Translations under genes and position numbers: made by a program
Notes under the pieces: generated by a model
Seen by the model: only the letters and a program-made list of their open reading frames with translations
Told to the model about the DNA's origin: nothing
Databases searched by the model: none
Source: Hyphomicrobium sp. CS1BSMeth3
GTDB lineage: Bacteria > Pseudomonadota > Alphaproteobacteria > Rhizobiales > Hyphomicrobiaceae
Assembly: GCF_900117415.1 (NCBI RefSeq)
Contig: NZ_FPEI01000006.1
Location: 2,647,001-2,711,000, forward strand
Direction of reading: 5' to 3'
DNA: 64,000 bases
Part shown: positions 19,030-26,993 of the stretch, one piece after another
Layout of the letters: each line of letters opens with the position of its first letter
Numbering within the stretch: the stretch's first letter is position 1

Positions 19030-20295
19030 TCAGCGTACCGCCGCGGCTTCCTTGGACGTCTCGGACGACTGCTCGGCGCGCGGATCGAGCTCGAAGACAG
19101 CAGGCGTTGTCTTCGGCACCACGACGAACGGCTCCGTACGCGCAGTCGGAAGCTTCGGACGCACTTGAACGCGCAGCAGCATGACGATCGCAATGCTCGC
19201 GTGGGCGATTGCCGTGTGCAGGAACAATCCGCCGTGCCCGAATGCCTGCATGAGCGCCGAAGCCATCATCGGCCCGAGAATGGCGCCCACAGAGAACACG
19301 AGCAGCAGCCCGCTCGAGACTTCCACGGCGCGCTTGCGGTGCACGAGATCGTTCGCGTGCGCCACGCACAGCGTGTAGACCGTGAACGCCATGGCGCCGT
19401 AGAGCGCACCAAGCAGGAACAGCACCGCGGCACCGTTATTCGCCATGAGATAGAGCGACGCGCCCCCCGCCGCAGCGACCGTACACACGACGATGCCGAC
19501 AGCGCGCCGGCCGAGCTGATCCGAGAGGCGCCCGATCGGCCACTGGCTGATCGCCCCGCCGAGCACGCACAGCGACATGAAAAGCGAGGTATCGCGCACG
19601 GAAAGCCCGGCGCCTTGCGCGAAGAGCGGCGAGAACGTCCAGAAGCCCGAGTTGACGATGCCGGCTGCAAAGCAGCCGAACACCGCCGCCGGTGAAACCG
19701 TCATGAGCCATCCGAGGCGCATCTTGGCTCTGGGCGGCGGTTGCGGCGCGCTGCGCGGCGTCAGCGCAATCGGGACGGCCGCGAGCGAATAGAGAATGGC
19801 GACGAGCGAGAAGAGCTCGAAGCTCGCCGGATTGCCGGTTGATATGAGCAGCATACCGCCGGTGACGACCGTCAGGTTGGTCATAGCGTAGGCGCCGAGG
19901 ACGCGCCCGCGCGTCTCAGGCTGCGATGCGCCAGTCAGCCAGCTCTCGATGATCATGAAGAGGCCCGCGAAAACGAGGCCGTTCAGCGCGCGCAGGATCC
20001 ACCAGACGGGTGCAATCGTCCAAATGGCATGGAGGAGCGGCGTCATCGTTGCCAGCGCCGTCAGGGCGGCGAAGGCGCGAATGTGCCCGACAGTCCCGAT
20101 CACGCGCGGCCACAGCAGGCAGCCGATCATCAGGCCTGCGAAGTGGGACGAGCCCATCAAGCCAATATCGTAGGACGAGAAGTGCTCGATATTGGCCCGG
20201 ATCGGCACGAGAACGCCGAAGAGCCCATTGCCCATCATCAGGATCGATGCGCTGAGCAAAAGAGCCGTCACCGGCCGGAGAAGTCCGGTCATCAC
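19030..20295 (-). CDS. MFS transporter
   Basis: 421-aa major facilitator with 12 predicted transmembrane segments. The first half contains GLMGSSHFAGLMIGCLLWPRVIG and the MFS loop 2-3 motif variant; the second half contains the repeat motif GRLSDQLGRRAVGI. It resembles the YcaD-like group of small-molecule exporters. It is followed convergently by the TauE/SafE gene and preceded on the same strand by NUDIX. Substrate cannot be inferred. Confidence 0.88.
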   Translation of the reverse strand: MMTGLLRPVTALLLSASILMMGNGLFGVLVPIRANIEHFSSYDIGLMGSSHFAGLMIGCLLWPRVIGTVGHIRAFAALTALATMTPLLHAIWTIAPVWWILRALNGLVFAGLFMIIESWLTGASQPETRGRVLGAYAMTNLTVVTGGMLLISTGNPASFELFSLVAILYSLAAVPIALTPRSAPQPPPRAKMRLGWLMTVSPAAVFGCFAAGIVNSGFWTFSPLFAQGAGLSVRDTSLFMSLCVLGGAISQWPIGRLSDQLGRRAVGIVVCTVAAAGGASLYLMANNGAAVLFLLGALYGAMAFTVYTLCVAHANDLVHRKRAVEVSSGLLLVFSVGAILGPMMASALMQAFGHGGLFLHTAIAHASIAIVMLLRVQVRPKLPTARTEPFVVVPKTTPAVFELDPRAEQSSETSKEAAAVR

Positions 20296-20328
20296 GTATC
20301 CTAGTTTTCTGGAAAGCCGGATGTGCGC

Positions 20329-20763
20329 TCAGGCGCTCGTTGCCCCAGTCGACAGTTTCTTCAAAAGGCGCATGGCATCGCGCAGGATCTGCCCATGATC
20401 GAAGGCGAGCTCCGCCTTGCGCCAATCCTCCACCCACTCCGCCGCTGCAGCGTCGTCACCCGCCACGGCCTTGGGCGCGCGCACGCGCGTCAGATACACG
20501 ACGGCCGCCGTATGAAAGCGCGGATCGCGCTTCGGATCGGAATAGACGCCGACCAGGTGCAGCGAGCCGGCCTTGACGCCGGTCTCCTCCATCAGCTCGC
20601 GCCGGCATGCATCCTCGACCGTCTCGCCGACATCGACGAACCCGCCCGGCAGCGCGTAGTGCCCGACGTACGGCGGATTCTTTCGCCGAATGAGCAGCAC
20701 GCGCCCCTTGGCGTCGACGGCGACGCAGTCGGTCGTCAGCCGAGGCGTTACGGGCTTGGGCAT
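20329..20763 (-). CDS. NUDIX hydrolase
   Basis: 144-aa NUDIX enzyme. The Nudix box is complete: it starts at G41 (GFVDVGETVEDACRRELMEETG), with E47, R55-E56 and E59-E60 in the required Gx5Ex7REUXEEXGU spacing. The N-terminal TTDCVAVDAKGRVLLIRR segment resembles ADP-ribose or NADH pyrophosphatase-type members. It ends 33 bp upstream of the MFS start on the same strand. The substrate is a nucleoside diphosphate derivative, not further resolved. Confidence 0.93.
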   Translation of the reverse strand: MPKPVTPRLTTDCVAVDAKGRVLLIRRKNPPYVGHYALPGGFVDVGETVEDACRRELMEETGVKAGSLHLVGVYSDPKRDPRFHTAAVVYLTRVRAPKAVAGDDAAAAEWVEDWRKAELAFDHGQILRDAMRLLKKLSTGATSA

Positions 20764-20770
20764 CCATTAC

Positions 20771-20897
20771 TTCTCCCTCTCCCCATTGTCTTCAATGGGG
20801 AGAGGGTCGGGGTGAGGGGCGGCCGCTTGCGCTGACGTCGGCGTCTGCCGCTGCCCCTCACCCTAACCCTCTCCCCGCAAGCGGGGAGAGGGGACTC
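20771..20897. repeat. Composite palindromic repeat, copy 2
   Basis: Same plan and orientation as copy 1: stem CCTCTCCCCATTG/CAATGGGGAGAGG, core with CTGACGTCGGCGTCTGCCGCTG, then CCCCTCACCCTAACCC and stem CTCTCCCCGC/GCGGGGAGAG. It fills the gap between the DUF1244 and NUDIX genes. Confidence 0.85.
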
Positions 20898-20922
20898 CCG
20901 CGCCGAGGTGCAGTCTAATCGA

Positions 20923-21225
20923 TCAATGACGATGCGACTTCTCGAAGGCGGCCTTCTGCTCGGCCGTGGCTTCCTTCTGATACTTCGCCTGCCAGTCCTT
21001 GTAGGGCATCCCGTAGACGATCTCGCGCGCCTCATCCTTGCTGATCTCGTGCCCGGTGGCCTTCGCGGCCTCCTGATACCAGTTCGAGAGGCAGTTGCGG
21101 CAGAAGCCGGCGAGGTTCATGAGGTCGATGTTCTGCACGTCGGTGCGCGTGCGCAGATGCTCGACCAGCCGGCGGAATGCAGCCGCCTCGAGCTCGGTCG
21201 TCGTCGCTTTGTCGATCTTCGCCAT
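20923..21225 (-). CDS. DUF1244 domain protein
   Basis: 100-aa compact helical protein of the DUF1244 family, conserved in alphaproteobacteria and some gammaproteobacteria. The hallmark FCRNCLSNWYQEAA (a CxxC pair) is at residues 41-54, followed by ISKDEAREIVYGMPYKDW. Function is unknown; the CxxC pair could bind metal. It follows the N-formylglutamate amidohydrolase-like gene by 30 bp on the same strand, so it is probably co-transcribed with it. Confidence 0.9.
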   Translation of the reverse strand: MAKIDKATTTELEAAAFRRLVEHLRTRTDVQNIDLMNLAGFCRNCLSNWYQEAAKATGHEISKDEAREIVYGMPYKDWQAKYQKEATAEQKAAFEKSHRH

Positions 21226-21255
21226 GGCTCGCTTCTCCTGTTCGCACAGACCGCA

Positions 21256-22086
21256 TCAAAGGCGGTCGAGATTGAGATCCGGCCGCCCTTTCAACGCATG
21301 AACAAGCGCAACGATCCGATCTGCCCACTGCTGCTGGCCTTGGGGCTCTCGGATCAAATCCTGTCGTATCTCGATCAGCGCATTCGCAAGCCCGCGCGCG
21401 GTCGCGTGCTGCCAGAGGCAGTCCCCTTCGAGGCTGCCCTTGTAGGGCTCGTTGTCGCCGACAATGAGACCGCCATCGGCATTGAAATAGTCGAGCATGG
21501 GCGCAGATAGCCGCATGTCGCGATCCCAGAGAATGCCGACATGCCACGGGCGCGGCACGCCCTTCCAGCTTTCAGTGAAACTATGGATCGAAATGATGGC
21601 GGGAGGCACGCCTGCGGCAATGCAGCGCTCGATCACGTCCTCGATCATGTTGTGATAGGGGCGATAGTAGCGCGTGGTGCGCTTTTCCCTCTCGGCCGCA
21701 TCGAGATGACGATTTCCCGGGATCACCGCGCCGTCCGAGAGCCGCATGATCATCGTCGGATCATCGGCGCCGCGATTGGGATCGATGAGCAGGCGCGAGA
21801 AGCGTGTGAGCACTGCCGGCACGTCGAGCGCGGCAGCAAGCGCGCGCGTTACGGCGGCAGCGCCGATGTCATAGGCAATGTGGCGGCGGAGCTGCGACTC
21901 GGGCAGGCCGAGGGTGCCGTACTCCGGCGGAAAGGCATTGCCGGCATGATCGCAGAGCAGGATCAGCCCGGCGTCGGCGCGTCCGGGGACGACGGCAAAG
22001 CTCTCGGCCTCGACGGCTTCGATCCTGGCACCCGCAGGGGGCGGCTGTTCAGTGGCATCGCGCATGGCCCGGCACTCTACTGCCAA
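21256..22086 (-). CDS. N-formylglutamate amidohydrolase family protein
   Basis: 276-aa zinc hydrolase of the HutG/N-formylglutamate amidohydrolase family. It contains LLCDHAGNAFP near residue 43, RFSRLLIDPNRG near 95 and IISIHSFTESWKG near 165, which hold the probable metal ligands (Asp, His and Glu). There are no hut neighbours, so it is probably not histidine catabolism; relatives act on varied N-acyl amino acids. A methionine seven residues in is an alternative start. It lies 28 bp downstream of lbpA on the same strand and may be the tail of the sHdr transcript. Confidence 0.85.
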   Translation of the reverse strand: MAVECRAMRDATEQPPPAGARIEAVEAESFAVVPGRADAGLILLCDHAGNAFPPEYGTLGLPESQLRRHIAYDIGAAAVTRALAAALDVPAVLTRFSRLLIDPNRGADDPTMIMRLSDGAVIPGNRHLDAAEREKRTTRYYRPYHNMIEDVIERCIAAGVPPAIISIHSFTESWKGVPRPWHVGILWDRDMRLSAPMLDYFNADGGLIVGDNEPYKGSLEGDCLWQHATARGLANALIEIRQDLIREPQGQQQWADRIVALVHALKGRPDLNLDRL

Positions 22087-22114
22087 GCCTCGTCCAAAGC
22101 GACCCGGCGCGGTG

Positions 22115-22555
22115 TCACGTACAGCCGGAGAACCCGTCGGCCGTCATCTTCGCTTCATAGGGCTGGGTCACGGCACTGCCGAGGGTCAGGCCCGGTTTCA
22201 CCGCGCCCCAATCCTCCGGCTTCAGGATGATGAACCAGCCCTTGTCGTAGGGATCGGTGTTGGCCAGCGTCGGATCGGCGACGAGCGCATCGTTGATCGC
22301 CACGACCTCGCCGGCGGCGGCAGACTTCGCCGGTCCCACCCACTTGCCGCTCTCGACCGTCGCGCAGCTCTTGCCCGCGTCGACCTTTCGCCCGACCTTC
22401 TTCGGTGTGAAGGCAACGAGCTGGCCGGCCATGGCCGTCGCGACCGTGGTCATGCCGACCTTCACTGTGCCGTCGCCCTGCTCCTGAAACCAGATGTGGT
22501 TGTCCACATCGTAGAGCAGATGGTCCGGGAGGTTGCAGCCATTCACGACGGGCAT
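22115..22555 (-). CDS. lbpA: Lipoate-binding protein of the sHdr system (GcvH-like)
   Basis: 146-aa GcvH-fold lipoyl carrier. The lipoylation site is lysine 71 in ESGKWVGP, unlike the ESVKAA-type motif usual in glycine-cleavage H protein. No gcvT or gcvP gene is near; instead the gene closes a full sHdr cluster, where GcvH-like LbpA proteins are known to be essential. The dihydrolipoyl arm is thought to carry sulfur or electrons between sHdr components. The hypothetical gene upstream ends 66 bp before it, the largest gap in the cluster, so it may also have its own promoter. C7, C64 and C145 are the only cysteines. Confidence 0.88.
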   Translation of the reverse strand: MPVVNGCNLPDHLLYDVDNHIWFQEQGDGTVKVGMTTVATAMAGQLVAFTPKKVGRKVDAGKSCATVESGKWVGPAKSAAAGEVVAINDALVADPTLANTDPYDKGWFIILKPEDWGAVKPGLTLGSAVTQPYEAKMTADGFSGCT

Positions 22556-22621
22556 TTCAGATCTCCGGCAATGCGTGAGCGTCGCCGCTCGTTATCTCGG
22601 GTTCCGGCCTCTCGACAAGGC

Positions 22622-23062
22622 TCAATGTCCAGCCGCGCGCAAGGGCCGCGCGGAACAGCAGAATTCGCCGAGCCCCGCCACTTCCAGCTTGCCGCCGACG
22701 AACAGCATGAGATGCCGCGCGATCATGGCCGCGAGCGTCAGGCGGTGGCCCGTATCCGGATGGTCAGGCTCGAAGGCAATCAGGTTGTAGTGGTAGACGA
22801 GCTCGCGGCAAGTCTCGCGACAGGCATTGAAGGACGGCTCGCCACGCGCCCCCTGGCGATGCAGCGCGAGCAGGCGGAAGCCCTCCTTGCGCGCGTCCGT
22901 CGGGGCTTCTCCACGCGCGCGGACCCACGCTTCGAGCACACGCTCACCGATCGCCAGCAGCTCCGCGGCCGCGCTCGCCGGCGCAGTGCTGCCGTCCATG
23001 GCAATGGCGTCGATGCGTTCCTCGATACCGGCAAAAGCCGGGTACGCTGCCTGTCCACTCAT
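22622..23062 (-). CDS. Hypothetical protein in the sHdr operon
   Basis: 146-aa soluble protein, unrecognised. It is helical in character, with cysteines at CRETCREL (about 81-85) and a C-terminal EFCCSARPLR containing a vicinal cysteine pair. Segments RHLMLFVGGKLEVAG and YNLIAFEPDHPDTGHRL look structured. The start overlaps the methyltransferase stop (ATGA), so translation is coupled, and lbpA follows. The vicinal C-terminal cysteines and the location would suit a thiol or persulfide role, but this is only a guess. Confidence 0.7.
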   Translation of the reverse strand: MSGQAAYPAFAGIEERIDAIAMDGSTAPASAAAELLAIGERVLEAWVRARGEAPTDARKEGFRLLALHRQGARGEPSFNACRETCRELVYHYNLIAFEPDHPDTGHRLTLAAMIARHLMLFVGGKLEVAGLGEFCCSARPLRAAGH

Positions 23063-23703
23063 GCCGCCCTCCGCGCCACCAGACGCACGACGTGCGCCCG
23101 GCCCTGATGCCGGGTGCCCTCATCGAGCCTCACGTCCGCCTCATGGAGAAGCTCGATGTCCGCGCCTGCGAAATCTTCCCGCAGGAGCTCGGCGGTGTAA
23201 AGCATCTCGGGTGGTGGACCGCCGCGACGTCCAGCCTTGCGGTTCTCGACATGCTTCGGCGTAAAGGCTTCGAGCAGCAGGATCCCGCCCGGCTTCAGCG
23301 CGCCAAGCATCCGATGGTGCATGGACTGGCGCACGTGCGGCTCGAAATGCACGAAGATCGCGGCAATGCCGTCGAAAGTGCCGACCGGCCAATGCCAGGA
23401 ATCCAGATTGGCGTTCACGAAATCGAGGTGCACGCCGCGCTCGGCCGCCAAGGCCCGAGCCTTTTCGACGCCGATAGCCGAGGCCTCGACGCTCGTCACG
23501 GCAAAGCCCTGCTCCGCCAGCCACACGCCATTGCGCCCTTCGCCATCGCCGGGCACCAGGATGCGGCCTTTGGGTGCGAAGCGATGCGCCTCGGCAGTTA
23601 GGAATATATTCGGCGCCGTACCGAAGATGTAGCCAGCCTCGACGTACTGGCGGTCCCACTTCGGGCCCGTCACAGTATCTCGCGCCGCCGTGCCGCCGCT
23701 CAT
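23059..23703 (-). CDS. Class I SAM-dependent methyltransferase
   Basis: 214-aa methyltransferase of the TehB/thiopurine-methyltransferase-like type. The AdoMet motif I is ILVPGDGEGRNGVWLAEQG near residues 48-66, with an acidic residue at the end of strand 2 (VEAS) and motif IV at FDGIAAIFVHF. It resembles the small methyltransferases that act on thiols, selenium or tellurium. The start overlaps the shdrB2 stop (ATGATGA; either ATG is possible). The placement within the sHdr transcript suggests methylation of a sulfur compound, such as volatile thiol detoxification, but no substrate can be read from the sequence. Confidence 0.85.
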   Translation of the reverse strand: MSGGTAARDTVTGPKWDRQYVEAGYIFGTAPNIFLTAEAHRFAPKGRILVPGDGEGRNGVWLAEQGFAVTSVEASAIGVEKARALAAERGVHLDFVNANLDSWHWPVGTFDGIAAIFVHFEPHVRQSMHHRMLGALKPGGILLLEAFTPKHVENRKAGRRGGPPPEMLYTAELLREDFAGADIELLHEADVRLDEGTRHQGRAHVVRLVARRAA

Positions 23704-24647
23704 CATATCAGCCGCTTCTCGATGATGAGATCCATCGAGTCCGAGATATTCGTGTGAATGCCGAGCGCACGCGGGCCGATGCCGAGCGCCAGGCCGAGAA
23801 GCTGCGTGAAATAGAGCACCTTCACGTTGGTCTTCTTGCCGAAGCGCTTCTCGGCACGCACCTGGTGCATCTCGAGGCCCGTATGACAGGTCGGGCATTC
23901 CGTGGCGATCACCTCCGCGCCGGACGCCTCCGCCGCCTGCAGGATATTGAGCACGAGCTTGGTCGAGGTATCGCTGTCGGAGAGCGTATGCGCGCCGCCG
24001 CAGCAGGCGGTCTTCAGTGGGAAGCTCACGTTCTCGGCGCCAGCGGCCGCAAGGAGATCATCCATGAAGTGCGGCTGGCTGGTCGACTCCGATCCGGGAC
24101 CCTGGTCCTTCTCGGGGAAGATGTGGCGGGGGCGCACGTACATGCAGCCGTAGTAGTTCGCAATCTTGAGGCCTGCGAGCTTGCCCTTCGTGCGCTCGCG
24201 CAATCCATCCTCGCCAACGGTCGCCTTCAGCCAGTCGAGTGCGTGGATCGTCTCAGCCTCGCCCGCTTTATACGCCTTATGACCGGCCTTCGTGCTCAGC
24301 TTCTCGACGACCTCGACGGACTTCGGATCATGCGCGAGATCGTGCTCGGCCTTCTTGAGATTGTGGTAGCAGCCATTGCACGGCGCCATGACGACGTCCA
24401 CGCGATCCTCGTTCACGGCCTGCGAGAGCACGCGCGCTGAGAGATACGTCTGGATCTTGGGATCGACGTTCTTGACCTCCATAGCCCCGCAGCAGTTCCA
24501 ATTGGAGACCTCGCGCAGGCCGAGGCCGAGCTTCTTCGCGATCGCGCGTGTCGAGACATCGTAGCCGTTGCCCGTGCCTTCGAGCGCGCAGCCCGGATAG
24601 TAGCCGACGCTGCGGTACTTCTTCGCCTTGTCCGTCACGTCGACCAT
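23703..24647 (-). CDS. shdrB2: sHdrB2, heterodisulfide-reductase B-like subunit
   Basis: 314-aa HdrB-type subunit with two complete CCG domains. The first has C20, C52-C53, C90 and C93; the second has C168, C215-C216, C251 and C254. Each matches the CCG pattern that binds a noncubane [4Fe-4S] cluster. In the sHdr complex this is one of two B subunits thought to carry out chemistry on protein-bound sulfur in the cytoplasm. The start MVDVTDKAKK lies 4 bp after the DUF3303 gene. Both cluster motifs are intact, unlike sHdrB1, whose cysteine pattern is looser. Confidence 0.92.
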   Translation of the reverse strand: MVDVTDKAKKYRSVGYYPGCALEGTGNGYDVSTRAIAKKLGLGLREVSNWNCCGAMEVKNVDPKIQTYLSARVLSQAVNEDRVDVVMAPCNGCYHNLKKAEHDLAHDPKSVEVVEKLSTKAGHKAYKAGEAETIHALDWLKATVGEDGLRERTKGKLAGLKIANYYGCMYVRPRHIFPEKDQGPGSESTSQPHFMDDLLAAAGAENVSFPLKTACCGGAHTLSDSDTSTKLVLNILQAAEASGAEVIATECPTCHTGLEMHQVRAEKRFGKKTNVKVLYFTQLLGLALGIGPRALGIHTNISDSMDLIIEKRLI

Positions 24648-24651
24648 GTCA

Positions 24652-24936
24652 TCACTCCGGGGCAGCGAACTTGCCTTCGACAAGCTCGCGCGTCTGTTTC
24701 GAGGGCACGACGGGCACGATCTCGAATGAGGCAAGATCACCCCAGTGCAGGATCCACGCCTGAATGAGCCGCGCGTCGTCGCATTCCATGAGCTGGAAGC
24801 AGCGATCGAAATTCGGCTCGATCCAACTATCGATGTACTTGAGGCCCTCGGGCAGCCCGCGGCCCTTGTCGCGCAAGTGCTGATAGATGGGCTTGGGATT
24901 GCAGTCCTTGAAGCGCTCGATGATCATGAACAGCAT
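24652..24936 (-). CDS. DUF3303 domain protein
   Basis: 94-aa small alpha/beta protein of the DUF3303 family: MLFMIIERFKD start, GLKYIDSWIEPNFDRCFQLME centre and SFEIVPVVPS end. The fold is expected to be dimeric alpha-beta barrel-like. Its function is unknown. It lies between shdrC2 and shdrB2 with 4-bp gaps on each side, so it is surely co-translated. The start is MLFMIIERF; an upstream in-frame methionine would overlap shdrC2. Confidence 0.85.
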   Translation of the reverse strand: MLFMIIERFKDCNPKPIYQHLRDKGRGLPEGLKYIDSWIEPNFDRCFQLMECDDARLIQAWILHWGDLASFEIVPVVPSKQTRELVEGKFAAPE

Positions 24937-24940
24937 GGCG

Positions 24941-25717
24941 TCACTCCGCGGCTTCACGCACGGGCGCATGTGATTGCTGCGGCTTGCTCTTGCCCGCGAT
25001 CACGGCCTTCTGCTCGCTCTCGACCTCGTGGATGTAATCCTCGAGTGCGATGCGGGCTTTGTCCCAGCCGCGCGTCTTGGGCTTAAAGATCTGCGCCCAG
25101 GCCATCTTGATCCCCCACTTCACGGGAAGGCGCTTGGCAATGGCAAAGCCGATCGCGGTCAGCCAGTCCTGCATGAGCGGCTGCTTCGTCTTGCGCAGGA
25201 AGTTCTGCAAGACTTCGGTGTCCTCGATGCGCCCGCGCTGCACGATCTGGTGCGTGAACTCCTCGTCGAAGATGTGCGAGGGCGAAGGCGGCGTATAGCC
25301 CTTCATGGTGAGCCAATGGGCCGTCGCCTTCATCACGCCTTCGGGCTCGACGTCGCGCGGGCAGATATGCGTGCACTTGTGACAGGACACACACTGCCAG
25401 ATGATGTCCTTGTCGCGGAGAAGCTCGCTCTCCATGCCCATACGGATCAGGTAGATCCAGTAGCGCGGGTTGAAGCGCGGCTCGATGGCATTGACCGTGC
25501 AAGCGTTCGTGCACGAGCCGCACTGCCAGCAGCGATGGATCTTGTCGCCACCCGGCATGGCGGCGATCTCGTCCTCGAGGTTCTCGTTGTAGTCCGTGAC
25601 GACGCGCGACTCGATGAAGGTCGACCAGTGACCGGAGACGTCGATGCCCTCGATCACGAGATTGTCGTGCGTCTTGAGGTTCTCGGGCCGGATGAGCGAT
25701 TTCTCGTGAATGGGCAT
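24941..25717 (-). CDS. shdrC2: sHdrC2, heterodisulfide-reductase C-like iron-sulfur subunit
   Basis: 258-aa electron-transfer subunit with two classical [4Fe-4S] motifs: C63-C66-C69-C73 (RCWQCGSCTNACTVN) and C109-C112-C115-C119 (CVSCHKCTHICPRD). The C-terminal half is basic and helical and includes RLPVKWGIKMAWAQIFKP. In Hdr-type complexes HdrC relays electrons between HdrB and HdrA. It follows the conserved hypothetical shdrH with a 10-bp gap and precedes the DUF3303 gene by 4 bp. Confidence 0.92.
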   Translation of the reverse strand: MPIHEKSLIRPENLKTHDNLVIEGIDVSGHWSTFIESRVVTDYNENLEDEIAAMPGGDKIHRCWQCGSCTNACTVNAIEPRFNPRYWIYLIRMGMESELLRDKDIIWQCVSCHKCTHICPRDVEPEGVMKATAHWLTMKGYTPPSPSHIFDEEFTHQIVQRGRIEDTEVLQNFLRKTKQPLMQDWLTAIGFAIAKRLPVKWGIKMAWAQIFKPKTRGWDKARIALEDYIHEVESEQKAVIAGKSKPQQSHAPVREAAE

Positions 25718-25727
25718 CGGTCCGGCC

Positions 25728-26594
25728 TCAGTTCAACTGTTTGATCGCATCGAGCGAGAGGGCATCACCGTCGATCGCGCCGCGCCCGCGCCGCTTGGCG
25801 ATGCGGTCGAGGCCAAGGATGCGGCGCGTGTGCTCGAGCGGATCGGCCTCGGCCGAGAAGTCCGTCTTCAGATAGGCGCCGCCCTGCGCATTGATGTAGT
25901 CGCCATAAATCTGCGCCTGGAGCAGATCGACGTACCAGAGCATGTCGCGGAAAATGCCGTTGTCCGAGAGGAACTGCGACAGCTCCTCGCGCAGCACGAG
26001 GAAGGTCTCGTGGCCGTCCGGAATGTCGATGACGATATGGTCGACGTCATCGCCTGTCGCCGGATCGTGCCAGATCTCACGCAGCACGCCTGTGTTCGTG
26101 CGCGTGTCCCAAACCCAGCGATGCATGAGCGGATAGTGCTCGGGGTACACGCCGTGCAGTAGCTCGGAGGCAAGATCGCGCACGAAGCGATTGGTCTTGT
26201 CCTCGGGGAAGGTTTTCACGAACGCGGCGACGCGGGCATCGCCCGTGCCCGGTACATGCGCATCGCTCAGCAACACGGTGATCGCGTCGCGTACACGCGC
26301 CCAACCGGCCGCATCGATCAGGCCTGCAATCCGGCGGCGTACGGTCGCCATGAGAATGACGATGTCCTCGAAGGCATCGCGCTCGATGTGCGCAGCTTTG
26401 CCCCCAGCGAGGCGATCCTGCAGCACATCGGACTTGAGCTTCACGGCCGCCGCGAAACGCTCGATGCCGCCGATCGGCTCGGCAGCGCGGATCAGCGCTT
26501 CCAATGCCAGCCGCAGCTTGGCGCCGGACAAGTGCAGCACGGGGCGAGCTGCAAGCCCCTCCATCGCGCCGATGTGCTGAGCCGCCGCCATCAT
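25728..26594 (-). CDS. Conserved sHdr-locus protein of unknown function (Hyp position)
   Basis: 288-aa soluble protein with no catalytic motif that I recognise. In known sHdr clusters a hypothetical gene stands between shdrA and shdrC2, and this gene holds that position (with OsmC inserted before it). Visible segments include LLHGVYPEHYPLMHRWVWDT, HIVIDIPDGHETFLVLREEL and GIFRDMLWYVDLLQAQIYGD. It is cysteine-free, so it is not an iron-sulfur protein; a structural or assembly role is possible. Its start overlaps the OsmC stop by 4 bp. Confidence 0.8.
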   Translation of the reverse strand: MMAAAQHIGAMEGLAARPVLHLSGAKLRLALEALIRAAEPIGGIERFAAAVKLKSDVLQDRLAGGKAAHIERDAFEDIVILMATVRRRIAGLIDAAGWARVRDAITVLLSDAHVPGTGDARVAAFVKTFPEDKTNRFVRDLASELLHGVYPEHYPLMHRWVWDTRTNTGVLREIWHDPATGDDVDHIVIDIPDGHETFLVLREELSQFLSDNGIFRDMLWYVDLLQAQIYGDYINAQGGAYLKTDFSAEADPLEHTRRILGLDRIAKRRGRGAIDGDALSLDAIKQLN

Positions 26595-26983
26595 ACCACC
26601 AGCTCACTGTGAGCGACGCTCATCGGGTTCGACAGCGCCTTGTGCACGGGGCAGGCCTGGGCGACGCGGAGCAGACGCTCGCGAATGTCCGGCGCGAGAT
26701 CGCTCGTGCCGAAATCGATGTCATAGCGGAGCACCGGCGCATCCGCGCGCGACTGGTCGTACTTCACGCGCACTTCGAGATCCGGCAGCGCCCAGCCGTG
26801 CCGGTCGGTATACATGCGGATCGTCATGGCAATGCAGGTCGCGAGCGAGGCTTCAAGCAGCGCGAACGGCTTGAAGCCGGCCTCGCGCCCGCCATCGGCG
26901 ACGATCGCATCGGCAAGCCCCGTGTGCTTGCCGTCGCTGAACTCGATCGTATAGGGCTCGGCATGGCTGCGCGTGACGATCAT
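26591..26983 (-). CDS. OsmC/Ohr family protein
   Basis: 130-aa OsmC-fold protein. The two family cysteines are present: EASLATCIAMTIRMY near residue 52 and QACPVHKAL near residue 112. OsmC/Ohr proteins reduce organic hydroperoxides through a cysteine pair, and some act on persulfide or polysulfide species. It starts 10 bp after shdrA and overlaps the following gene. The start MIVTRSHAEP is set by the family N terminus; an upstream methionine would overlap shdrA by 60 bp. Confidence 0.88.
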   Translation of the reverse strand: MIVTRSHAEPYTIEFSDGKHTGLADAIVADGGREAGFKPFALLEASLATCIAMTIRMYTDRHGWALPDLEVRVKYDQSRADAPVLRYDIDFGTSDLAPDIRERLLRVAQACPVHKALSNPMSVAHSELVV

Positions 26984-26993
26984 CAGACCGGTC

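Noticed and set aside
22115-22555. Glycine cleavage system H protein
   Set aside because: The fold is GcvH-like, but the lysine context and the sHdr neighbours favour the lipoate-binding protein LbpA; no gcvT or gcvP is present.
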